From Dyadobacter sp. 676 (GTDB lineage: Bacteria > Bacteroidota > Bacteroidia > Cytophagales > Spirosomataceae): a stretch of DNA of 64,000 nt. Every line of letters starts with the position of its first letter. Position 1 is the first letter of the stretch. The stretch is from NCBI RefSeq assembly GCF_040448675.1, contig NZ_CP159289.1, positions 6,431,001 through 6,495,000 on the forward strand. The letters run 5' to 3'. The position numbers were made by a program, and so were the translations under genes. The notes beneath the pieces are model-generated. The model saw only the letters and a program-made list of their open reading frames with translations, was not told the origin of the DNA and searched no databases. Positions 43,992 through 52,171 of the stretch are shown in pieces.

Positions 43992-45296
43992 TTACACCTG
44001 TGGATACTTCCATTCTCCACGGTAGTTACGGCTTAGCAGTTTGTTTGCTTCGTCGTCGTCCGGAATGAGCTCTTTCTCGCCGTCCCATACGATACTTCTT
44101 CCCAGTTTGTAGGAAAGCATCCCCAACAGCGCCACGTTTGTAGAGCGTTGCCCCACTTCAATCTCGCAGACCGGCGGTTTATTGGTTTTGATGGATTCCA
44201 GGAAATTGGCCCAAAGTTGCTGGATATTCTGGTCGTCGGGCTTGTTGAGCTGAGCGTCCTGATGGATTACCGGTTTGTTCGGATTGGTGGGGTAGAAAGT
44301 CCAGCCGTCGAGCCAGCCCATGTGGAACGTGCCTTCGGTTCCGTAGAAATATACGCCCACCGCCTGATTCGGATGGGTTTTTTCGGCGTTGTTGGCCGCG
44401 AAGTTACGGTGCTCCCATTCCAGCGTAAACCCGTCGAAATCATAAACGGCCACCTGGTGGTCGGGCGCATCGGTATTGTCCTGGCGGATTGCCCGTCCGC
44501 CGGTGGAATAGATTTTCTTCGGATATTTTTGTTCCGACCACCACAGTACCTGGTCGAGCCAGTGAATACCCCAGTCGCCCAAAGTGCCGTTGGCGAAATT
44601 GAGGTAATTCCGGAAACCCTTCGGGTGAATGGTCTTATTATAAGGCACCAGCGAGGCGGGGCCGCAGTAGAAATCCCAATCGAGCCCTTGCGGCGGCTCC
44701 GCGTCCGGCGTTTTCTGGCCCGGACCGCCACCGTAATGCACAAATGCCCGCGCCATCCCGATTTTACCGGCCTTGCCCGATTTCAGGAATTCCATACCCG
44801 AAACGTTATGCGGGGACACGCGCCTGTGCGTACCTACCTGCACGATGCGGCCGTGCTTGCGCGTGGCGTTCACCATCGCGCGGCCTTCTTTAATGGTGTG
44901 CGAAATCGGTTTTTCTACGTAAACATGCGCGCCCGATTCGATCGCCGCAATACAGCATAGCGCATGCCAGTGGTCGGGCGTTGCGACGATCACGATTTCC
45001 GGCTTTTCTTTGGCCAGCATTTCGCGGTAATCTTTATAAAGTTTCGGCTTGTCGGGGGTAAGTTTGGCGAAAACTTCGGAGCATGTTTTCAACTGGTTCT
45101 GGTCCACGTCGCACAATGCGACCAGCTTCGATTCGCCCGCCTGGATGGCGCAGCGGAGGATATTCGTGCCCCACCAGCCCGCACCGATGAGCGCCGTGCG
45201 GTATGGCGACGCGCGTCTCAACGCCGTAAGCAATGGCAGGGAGGAAAACGCGGCCCCCGCAAGCGCCGACTTTTCGATAAATGTTCTGCGATCCAT
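43992..45296 (-). CDS. Gfo/Idh/MocA-family oxidoreductase with Tat-like leader
   Basis: A 434-residue NAD(P)-dependent sugar or cyclitol oxidoreductase. The N-terminus MDRRTFIEKSALAGAAFSSL is a twin-arginine signal. The Rossmann part reads YRTALIGAGWWGTNILR and ATPDHWHALCCIAAIESGAH, followed by VYVEKPISHTIKEGRAMV with the conserved EKP lysine. The C-terminal domain (TLGDWGIHWLDQVLWW, GVYFYGTEGTFHMGW) is typical of the exported Bacteroidota subgroup that holds its cofactor during folding. The substrate is unknown. It precedes no tight operon; the esterase gene at 45324 lies just upstream on the same strand. Confidence 0.9.
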   Translation of the reverse strand: MDRRTFIEKSALAGAAFSSLPLLTALRRASPYRTALIGAGWWGTNILRCAIQAGESKLVALCDVDQNQLKTCSEVFAKLTPDKPKLYKDYREMLAKEKPEIVIVATPDHWHALCCIAAIESGAHVYVEKPISHTIKEGRAMVNATRKHGRIVQVGTHRRVSPHNVSGMEFLKSGKAGKIGMARAFVHYGGGPGQKTPDAEPPQGLDWDFYCGPASLVPYNKTIHPKGFRNYLNFANGTLGDWGIHWLDQVLWWSEQKYPKKIYSTGGRAIRQDNTDAPDHQVAVYDFDGFTLEWEHRNFAANNAEKTHPNQAVGVYFYGTEGTFHMGWLDGWTFYPTNPNKPVIHQDAQLNKPDDQNIQQLWANFLESIKTNKPPVCEIEVGQRSTNVALLGMLSYKLGRSIVWDGEKELIPDDDEANKLLSRNYRGEWKYPQV

Positions 45297-45323
45297 AAAT
45301 GTATGTTTCGGTTTTTGTAGAGA

Positions 45324-46622
45324 TTACTTGCCTTTCAGTTTGTCGATCAGCCAGTTGTTCATTGCGTCGCGTTCGTCGGAATAGGTCCAGTGGCCGGTAT
45401 CGAGGTACAATTTCAATTCTTTGGGGGCGGTGGTCACATTATAGGCCGCGTACATCGAAGTTGGAGGGCAGGTTTCGTCATTGAAGCCCCACATATAAAG
45501 CCCCGGCGCCTTCACACGCCGCGCGAAGTTGACGACATCGTAATAGGAAACCGTATTCAGTTTCTCCCTGGTATTGTTTGTTTTGACGCCGTTTTTATCG
45601 AAATAATGCGGCCATCCACCTGCGCGGCCGTGCAGGTAACCCGTCACGTCGCTCAATGCCGGATAGAATGCGCCGAGCCACTTCACGCGCGGGTCGAGGC
45701 CTGCGGTGATGATCGACAGTGCGCCGCCCTGGCTTCCGCCTGTCACAGCCAGGTTTTTACCGTCATATTGCGGCAGGCTGGTCAGGAAATCGTTCGCACG
45801 CACGCAGCCGAGGTATACGCGTTTGTAATAAAACTTATCCTTATCGTCCAGATTATAGGAGGGATAGCCGTTCAATACGCCTTGCGCCATATCGATGTAA
45901 ACGGATGGGTCCATGGTCACCGGAATGCCATGGATACCGATTTCAAGCGTGATAATGTCCTTATCGGCAGTGACTACATCGCCATAGTAGCCGCGTACAC
46001 CGGCACCGGGCACACGCAGGAGCGCGGGATATTTCCCTTCTTTTTTAGGAATGCTTAAAATACCGTATACACGTACGCCCGGACGGTTGTTTTGCAGGCT
46101 GAGGTGATACACATTCGTTTTCTCGGTGCAGCGTTCGGGCAAAAGGGTCATTTTGGCATCCATCGGTACGGCGGCGAGCTCTTTTTTCGCGTTGTCCCAG
46201 AATGCATCGAAATCGTCCGGGTTGGTAACGGTCGGTTGTATTTTAAACGGATCGAAACCAGCGGTAGCCAACCCGCGGAACTCCACGCCGTCGACGGTCG
46301 CCCAGGCAATGCAGCGCAGAAAGCCCGGTGTTTTGAGTGTTCCCCCGTCGACAATCAATGTACTGTTGGCAGCGGTTTTAGTTTCTTTGATAGTCGGATC
46401 CAGCTTTTCCAGGCCGATTTCATAGCGTACCTGCGCGTTTTTAACAGGGTTACCGTTGCGTAGCACGCTGATCATAAATTGTACTTTTTCCCCGGGCTTG
46501 TAAGTCCAGTCGTCGCGGTCGGTCGTGACGATCACCTCGACGGGCCTGCGCGCGGGCTGCGCATGAAGGGAAAGAATGGTTATCCAAAGAAAGATTTGAC
46601 TTAATAAAAATCGATTTTTCAT
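45324..46622 (-). CDS. Secreted acetylxylan-esterase-like alpha/beta hydrolase
   Basis: A 432-residue exported protein; the start at 46622 gives signal peptide SQIFLWITILSLHA, while the longer frame to 46877 would overlap the divergent rluF. An N-terminal beta-sandwich (VEVIVTTDRDDWTYKPGEKV) precedes an AXE1/CE7-type hydrolase: VPGAGVRGYYGDVV, nucleophile TGGSQGGALS, acid in GFNDETCPPTS, base in DTGHWTYSDER. CE7 enzymes remove acetyl groups from sugars. It lies 27 bases upstream of the Gfo/Idh/MocA gene on the same strand, so both may act on the same plant or microbial glycan. Confidence 0.85.
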   Translation of the reverse strand: MKNRFLLSQIFLWITILSLHAQPARRPVEVIVTTDRDDWTYKPGEKVQFMISVLRNGNPVKNAQVRYEIGLEKLDPTIKETKTAANSTLIVDGGTLKTPGFLRCIAWATVDGVEFRGLATAGFDPFKIQPTVTNPDDFDAFWDNAKKELAAVPMDAKMTLLPERCTEKTNVYHLSLQNNRPGVRVYGILSIPKKEGKYPALLRVPGAGVRGYYGDVVTADKDIITLEIGIHGIPVTMDPSVYIDMAQGVLNGYPSYNLDDKDKFYYKRVYLGCVRANDFLTSLPQYDGKNLAVTGGSQGGALSIITAGLDPRVKWLGAFYPALSDVTGYLHGRAGGWPHYFDKNGVKTNNTREKLNTVSYYDVVNFARRVKAPGLYMWGFNDETCPPTSMYAAYNVTTAPKELKLYLDTGHWTYSDERDAMNNWLIDKLKGK

Positions 46623-46779
46623 AGACCGGCAATTTGTTCTATTTTGTGATCGGATATAATTAACATGGAGGGAAAAGGGCATAAATGCCCGAATCTCTAT
46701 ATGCAACCCCATTTTTTTTGTGAATTGAATTAATTTGCCGTTTGCGAAACAATAGCGCATTCGAAAAAGAAGATTAGCA

Positions 46780-47526
46780 TTGGAACCAGTAAGGATCAAC
46801 AAGTTTATCAGCGAAACCGGCTTTTGTTCGAGAAGGGAGGCCGACAAGCTCGTAGAGCAGGGCCGCGTGACGCTCAATGGCCGGGAGGCCGTTCTGGGCG
46901 ATAAAGCTGCGGAAGGCGACGACGTGCGTGTCGATGGAAAGTCTCTGAAGGCTAAAAAACCTGCGGTCTATATCGCATTCAACAAGCCGGTGGGCATTAC
47001 CTGTACAACGGAACGGCATGTCAAGGGCAATATCATCGATTACATCCGTCACAAGGAGCGCATTTTTCCCATCGGCCGGCTCGACAAACCTTCTGAGGGA
47101 CTGATATTCCTGACGAGTGACGGGGATATCGTGAACAAGATTCTCCGCGCCGGGAATAATCACGAAAAGGAATACGTGGTGACTGTCAATAAGCCCGTTA
47201 CTCCCGATTTTATACAAAAAATGTCGGCTGGCGTGCCTATTTTAGGAGTTGTGACCCGGAAATGCTTCGTGAGAAAGGAAAGCAGTTTCGTTTTTACGAT
47301 CATTCTGACCCAGGGCCTTAACCGCCAGATCCGCCGGATGTGTGAATACCTGGGGTACAGTGTGACCAGACTGAAACGCGTCCGGATCATGAATGTGACG
47401 TTAAAGGATCTGCCGACGGGCCAATGGCGCGACCTGACCGCCGACGAAATGCAGGAAATCAATGAGGCCGTGTCGCGGTCGACCAAGACTGAGGAGGCTT
47501 CCTATCCGGATGAATGGGAGGAGTAG
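46780..47526 (+). CDS. rluF: 23S rRNA pseudouridine(2604) synthase
   Basis: A 248-residue RsuA/RluF-family enzyme. An S4 RNA-binding domain ([28 protein letters not shown]) is followed by [20 protein letters not shown], a RluF hallmark, and the catalytic [18 protein letters not shown] (Asp). [20 protein letters not shown] is the C-terminal signature. The start appears to be TTG 46780 (no ATG in range gives the S4 domain intact). The acidic tail [10 protein letters not shown] is unusual. Confidence 0.9.
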   Translation: MEPVRINKFISETGFCSRREADKLVEQGRVTLNGREAVLGDKAAEGDDVRVDGKSLKAKKPAVYIAFNKPVGITCTTERHVKGNIIDYIRHKERIFPIGRLDKPSEGLIFLTSDGDIVNKILRAGNNHEKEYVVTVNKPVTPDFIQKMSAGVPILGVVTRKCFVRKESSFVFTIILTQGLNRQIRRMCEYLGYSVTRLKRVRIMNVTLKDLPTGQWRDLTADEMQEINEAVSRSTKTEEASYPDEWEE

Positions 47527-47583
47527 GGGTAAGAAGGGAGGAGCAGGAGGAAGGAAGAAGTGTTTAATCGGTGGGATTTAATT

Positions 47584-48825
47584 ATGGCCAGATTTTTGCT
47601 TTTGTTTTTGTTGCTTGGCCAGCGTTTGTTTGCGCAGGCGCCCGACACGGTTTTGCTTGAAAAACTGCTGCGAAGCCGGCTGGAATTATTTGGCAATATC
47701 CTTAACCATCCGCAGAAAAACGAGGTCCAGGTGCTTTATACGCAGATTGACCGAGATCGGAACAATGTGCCGCATTTCAAAAGTTACAGCTATAACCTCG
47801 ATGACCTGCATTACTTTTTCCCCGCGAGCACTGTGAAGCTGCCCACGGTGATTTTTGCATTGGAAAAGCTGAATGAGCTGAAAATTACCGGTTTGAGCCG
47901 TAACAGCACTATGATCACGGGGGCCGATTTCGCTAAACAGACGCCGGTCGAAAAGGACAGCTCCGCCGCCAATGGCATGCCTTCATTGGAACATTATATT
48001 AAAAAAATATTACTCGTAAGCGATAACGATGCCTATAACCGGCTTTACGAATGGATCGGCCGGGCGGAGATCAACGAGAGATTGCATAGGCATGGACTGA
48101 CGACCAGCCGCATTCTCAATCGTTACGCGGTAAAGGACACCGACGAAACGTCGAGACATACCAACCCGGTGAGTTTTTATGACGGTGCGAGGCTGATTTA
48201 CAGCCAGCCCGGGAGGTTCGATCCGAAAGACTATCCGTTGAACCTGACCAGCACAACTATGGGCAGAGCCTACATGGACAGTTCCGACCGGCTCGTGAAC
48301 AAACCGTTCGATATGTCCAACAAGAATGCATTCAGCCTTACCGACCAGCAACAGGTATTGAAAAAGCTGCTTTTTCCGGAAGTGTTTCCCGAGCGTGAAC
48401 GCTTTCATTTAACAGCGGAAGATTACCGGCTCATTTACACTTACATGAGCAAATTACCTTCCGAAAGTGATTTTCCGCGTTACGATCCCGTCGAATATTG
48501 GCCACTCTACGCGAAGTTTCTCTTTTACGGAGCAGACAAAGACGCCAGGCCTGACAGGAATATCAGGATTTTCAACAAGTATGGGGACTCGTACGGGTTC
48601 ATTGTCGACAATGCCTATATCGTCGATTTTGAGAACAGGATAGAGTTTATGCTCAGTGCGGTCGTGCAGTCGAACGAGGATGGGGTTTTCAATGACAATC
48701 GCTACGAATACAAGGAAGTGTGTAACCCGTTTATGAAAAACCTCGGTCGACTGATTTATCAATATGAATTGGGCAGAAAAAGAGAATTCCGGCCCGATCT
48801 GTCCAGGTTCCGCATTGAATACTAA
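47584..48825 (+). CDS. Secreted serine hydrolase, class A beta-lactamase-like
   Basis: A 413-residue protein with signal peptide MARFLLLFLLLGQRLFA. PASTVKLPTVIFALEKL carries the SxxK pair (Ser82, Lys85), and LLVSDNDAYNRLYEWIG the SDN motif (146-148), both as in class A beta-lactamases and D-Ala-D-Ala-type hydrolases. The third motif KTG is not evident; FNKYGDSYGF (GDSYG) occupies its place. It is longer than true beta-lactamases (about 290), and a long insert separates the motifs. It may be a peptidase or esterase rather than a resistance enzyme. The next gene starts 20 bases later. Confidence 0.75.
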   Translation: MARFLLLFLLLGQRLFAQAPDTVLLEKLLRSRLELFGNILNHPQKNEVQVLYTQIDRDRNNVPHFKSYSYNLDDLHYFFPASTVKLPTVIFALEKLNELKITGLSRNSTMITGADFAKQTPVEKDSSAANGMPSLEHYIKKILLVSDNDAYNRLYEWIGRAEINERLHRHGLTTSRILNRYAVKDTDETSRHTNPVSFYDGARLIYSQPGRFDPKDYPLNLTSTTMGRAYMDSSDRLVNKPFDMSNKNAFSLTDQQQVLKKLLFPEVFPERERFHLTAEDYRLIYTYMSKLPSESDFPRYDPVEYWPLYAKFLFYGADKDARPDRNIRIFNKYGDSYGFIVDNAYIVDFENRIEFMLSAVVQSNEDGVFNDNRYEYKEVCNPFMKNLGRLIYQYELGRKREFRPDLSRFRIEY

Positions 48826-48845
48826 ATCCTTTTTCACGAACTACC

Positions 48846-51035
48846 ATGAATTTTAAAACCCTTGCGCTATCGCTATGCATCGTCGCGAATGCGGCCTGTG
48901 CCCAGAAACTGCCCGTTCGGGATGCCGGCCCCGATCAGCAAACCAGCGTCGACTGGTTGATCCACCCGGTGAAAGAGCAGGCGGATATTTACCAGTCCGA
49001 AGACGGGAAAGACATTATATTATACAACGGGTTGCTCAAACGTGTGATCCGCATTACGCCCGACGCCGCTTGTACGAGCTTTAAGAACCTATCGAATGGT
49101 CAGGAGCTGATCCGTGCCGTCAAGCCCGAGGCACGACTGGTCCTGAACGGGCGCAGTTATCCGGTGGGTGGTTTGAATGGACAAAAGGAACACGGCTATC
49201 TGTTGCCCGAGTGGGTCGAGGGATTTACGGCGTCCGACAGTGCCTTTCATTACAAAGGTTATGAGGTAAATGACTTGCAGCCATACCTGCGGTGGCAAAC
49301 TACCATGTGGACGGGCAACAAGCGGCAGCCCGCCGGCAAGACGATCACCATGCGTTATCAATCCTCATTGCCGGATTTACAAGGGTTGGAGGTGCAGGTG
49401 CATTACGCGATTTACGACGGTATTCCCCTGATCAGCAAATGGGTTACGCTGAAAAATGGTACGGAGAGGGCAGTGCGGGTAGATCAGATTGTAAACGAGG
49501 TACTCGGCGTGGTGGAGGAGGAAAGTGCCGTGGAAGGGAAGCCCGAAAAAATGGCCGTTCCCAACGGGATTTACATTGAAAACAATTTCGCCTTCAATAA
49601 CGCCATGCGGTATCCGCTGAGCGATCAGGCCACGCATTGGAAAGCCGATCCGGCCTATACTTCGCAGGTGCATTATCCTTACCGGACGCCTTGCCTGCTG
49701 GAAGTGCATCCTGCCCGCGAGATGGGTATATCGCTTAAAAGCGGAGAAACCCTCGAATCTGTTCGTACGTATGAATTGTTGCAGGATAGCTACGACCGGG
49801 AGCGGAAAGGGTTGGCCATTAGAAAAATGTACCGGACCATCGCACCATGGACTACCAGCAACCCCATTTTCATGCATTTGGTGAGTAAAAACGACGGGGA
49901 AGTCCGCACGGCTATCGACCAATGCGCGGCTACGGGTTATGAGGCGTTGATACTGTCGTTCGGAAGTCATTGCAATATGGAAGATACCGCCGCCGCCAAC
50001 CTACAAAAATGGAAGCTCATGGCCGACTACGCGCATAGCAAGAATGTAAAAATCGGCAGCTATTCTCTTTTTAGTTCCCGGCGTATCAGCGACGAGGACG
50101 ATGTAATCGACCCTCGGACCGGCAAGCCCGGCGGTGCGTTCTTCGGCGGCCACGCGCCCTGCATGGGCAGTAAATGGGGATTGGCCTATCTGGAAAAGCT
50201 GAAAAAATTCATTTCCCGTACCGGATTCGATATTTTCGAGAACGACGGCCCTTATCCGGGCGACGTTTGTGGCTCGACAACCCACCCGGGCCACGAAGGG
50301 CTGCATGATTCGCAATGGCGGCAAATGGAGTTGCAGAAGAGCCTCTACCGGTGGTGCAACGAACACGGCGTGTATGTGAATGCACCCGACTGGTATTTTC
50401 TGGATGGTACAAATAAAATCGCTTTAGGCTATCGGGAAGTTAATTTCTCCCTGTCGCGCGATCAGCAGAAAATCCTGAACCGGCAAAATATTTACGACGC
50501 TATGTGGGCCGAGATTCCCTCGATGGTGTGGGGCTTCGTACCGCTTACAAAATACCACGGGGGCGAAGACGACGCGATCCTCGAACCGCTTTCGGAACAC
50601 CTCGATGCCTACGAGCAACTCATGGTGCAATATTACGGTGCCGGGATTCAGGCTTGCTACCGCGGCCCGCGTTTGTACGACACCGACAAAACGCGCGAGA
50701 CAGTCGTGAAAGTGATCGGCTGGTATAAGAAATACAGGGATATTCTCAATTCGGACGTCGTTCATTTGCGCCGGGCGGACGGCCGGGACTGGGACGGGAT
50801 TATGCATGTGAACCCCGCTTTGAAGGAAAAGGGTTTTGTAATGCTTTACAATCCTTTAAACGAACCTATCGTCCGGAAGATCGAATTGCCCGTTTACTAC
50901 ACCGGACAGCATCAGACGATCCGGGTCCGCGAGAAGGAGGGGGCAATCAAACAACTTCCGGTGGACCGCCGGTACAATGTCGGGCTGGATGTAAAAATCC
51001 CCGCCAGGGGGTACACCTGGTTTGTGTTGGAATAA
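48846..51035 (+). CDS. Secreted alpha-galactosidase-like glycoside hydrolase (GH36/melibiase-like)
   Basis: A 729-residue protein with signal peptide FKTLALSLCIVANAACA. An N-terminal beta-supersandwich (LLKRVIRITPDAACTSFKNL) is followed by a TIM-barrel (EALILSFGSHCNMEDTAAAN, MADYAHSKNVKIGSYSLFSS). GFDIFENDGPYPGDVCGSTT likely contains the nucleophile Asp. WCNEHGVYVNAPDWYFLDGT and NIYDAMWAEIPSMVWGFVP follow. A C-terminal beta-domain ends RGYTWFVLE. The layout fits clan GH-D; I am less sure of the exact family and substrate. It stands 20 bases after the serine hydrolase gene. Confidence 0.72.
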   Translation: MNFKTLALSLCIVANAACAQKLPVRDAGPDQQTSVDWLIHPVKEQADIYQSEDGKDIILYNGLLKRVIRITPDAACTSFKNLSNGQELIRAVKPEARLVLNGRSYPVGGLNGQKEHGYLLPEWVEGFTASDSAFHYKGYEVNDLQPYLRWQTTMWTGNKRQPAGKTITMRYQSSLPDLQGLEVQVHYAIYDGIPLISKWVTLKNGTERAVRVDQIVNEVLGVVEEESAVEGKPEKMAVPNGIYIENNFAFNNAMRYPLSDQATHWKADPAYTSQVHYPYRTPCLLEVHPAREMGISLKSGETLESVRTYELLQDSYDRERKGLAIRKMYRTIAPWTTSNPIFMHLVSKNDGEVRTAIDQCAATGYEALILSFGSHCNMEDTAAANLQKWKLMADYAHSKNVKIGSYSLFSSRRISDEDDVIDPRTGKPGGAFFGGHAPCMGSKWGLAYLEKLKKFISRTGFDIFENDGPYPGDVCGSTTHPGHEGLHDSQWRQMELQKSLYRWCNEHGVYVNAPDWYFLDGTNKIALGYREVNFSLSRDQQKILNRQNIYDAMWAEIPSMVWGFVPLTKYHGGEDDAILEPLSEHLDAYEQLMVQYYGAGIQACYRGPRLYDTDKTRETVVKVIGWYKKYRDILNSDVVHLRRADGRDWDGIMHVNPALKEKGFVMLYNPLNEPIVRKIELPVYYTGQHQTIRVREKEGAIKQLPVDRRYNVGLDVKIPARGYTWFVLE

Positions 51036-51038
51036 GAT

Positions 51039-52169
51039 TCAAAGTTTGATGTCGTGCATACCGGCCCATGCCGCGATATCCTGCTTGCTGAACGCGGCGG
51101 CCATCAGGTCGGGGAACTTATCGGGAGTGCAGGCGAACACGGATATGCCCAGACTCGCCAGGAAATCCGCATTCTGATGGTCGTAAGACGGTGCGCCTTC
51201 GTCGTTCAATGCAAGCAGCGTGATTACCTGAACGCCGCTGTCGACCAATTGGGCGACTTTCTTACGCATTTCGGCCTCGTTCCCTCCTTCATAAAGATCG
51301 CTGATCAGCACGAGCACGGTATCGAGGGGGCGGGTGACAAGCTGCTGGCAATAGGAAAGGGCACGGTGAATATCGGTGCCGCCGCCGAGTTGTACACCGA
51401 AGAGCAAATCCACCGGATCCTGCAATTCTTCTGTGAGATCGGCCACGGAGGTGTCGAAAACGACCATTTTCGTTTGTACAGCCGGTATAGACGCCATTAC
51501 CGATCCGAAAATTCCCGAGTAAATGACCGATGTGCCCATCGAACCACTCTGGTCGAGGCAAAGTACAACGTCTTTCAATGCCTTGCGTTTACGGCCATAG
51601 CCCACTTTAATTTCGGGGATAATGGTCTTGTAGCCGGGCTGATAGTGTTTGAGGTTTTTGCGGATCGTTTCATTCCAGTTGATCTCATTGTGCCTCGGCC
51701 GGATGTTCCTCGCCGCGCGGTTAAGACTGCCCGTAATAGCCTGGCGGGTCGGGCCGGCGAGTTTCTGCATAAGCTGATCCACCACATTGGCTACCACCCG
51801 CCGGGCGGTAGCTTTTGTCTTTTCCGGAATCAGTTTGCCCAATGTCATCAGGTTAGCCACCAGCTGAACGTCGGGAACAATGGTTTCCAGCATTTCAGGC
51901 TCGGTAAGCATGGATGTCAGCTTCAATCGTTTCAGGGCATCCTGCTGCATTACTTTCACCACCGAGGCAGGAAAGTACTCACGGATATCGCCCAGCCAGC
52001 GCGACACATTGGGCGAAGAAGCCCCGAGGCCACCTTTGCGTTCGGTATTGTAAAGCGCATCAAGCGTGCGGTCTATACCGGTTTCCTGCTTGTTGAGCGT
52101 ATATTCGAGTTCATCCTGCACCTCCTTGCCCAGTATGAGTCGCCATCTTTGGGCTGCGTTATTTTCCAT
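51039..52169 (-). CDS. VWA-domain protein of a MoxR-VWA system (CoxE-like)
   Basis: A 376-residue cytosolic protein, last gene of a five-gene operon. Residues 1-195 are helical (QRWRLILGKEVQDELEYTLN, VVANVVDQLMQKLAGPTRQA). The VWA domain at about 200-360 has an intact MIDAS: LCLDQSGSMG (206-212), GGGTDIH (Thr265) and LISDLYEGG (Asp291). VWA partners of MoxR ATPases select client proteins. ATG 52169 is chosen; a TTG at 52175 is also in frame. It starts right after the DUF5682 stop. Confidence 0.88.
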   Translation of the reverse strand: MENNAAQRWRLILGKEVQDELEYTLNKQETGIDRTLDALYNTERKGGLGASSPNVSRWLGDIREYFPASVVKVMQQDALKRLKLTSMLTEPEMLETIVPDVQLVANLMTLGKLIPEKTKATARRVVANVVDQLMQKLAGPTRQAITGSLNRAARNIRPRHNEINWNETIRKNLKHYQPGYKTIIPEIKVGYGRKRKALKDVVLCLDQSGSMGTSVIYSGIFGSVMASIPAVQTKMVVFDTSVADLTEELQDPVDLLFGVQLGGGTDIHRALSYCQQLVTRPLDTVLVLISDLYEGGNEAEMRKKVAQLVDSGVQVITLLALNDEGAPSYDHQNADFLASLGISVFACTPDKFPDLMAAAFSKQDIAAWAGMHDIKL

Positions 52170-52171
52170 AG

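Noticed and set aside
43781..44020. Small minus-strand protein made of repeated VVVCGQV-like units
   Set aside because: It is a translation of the 10-bp array and has no codon structure of its own.
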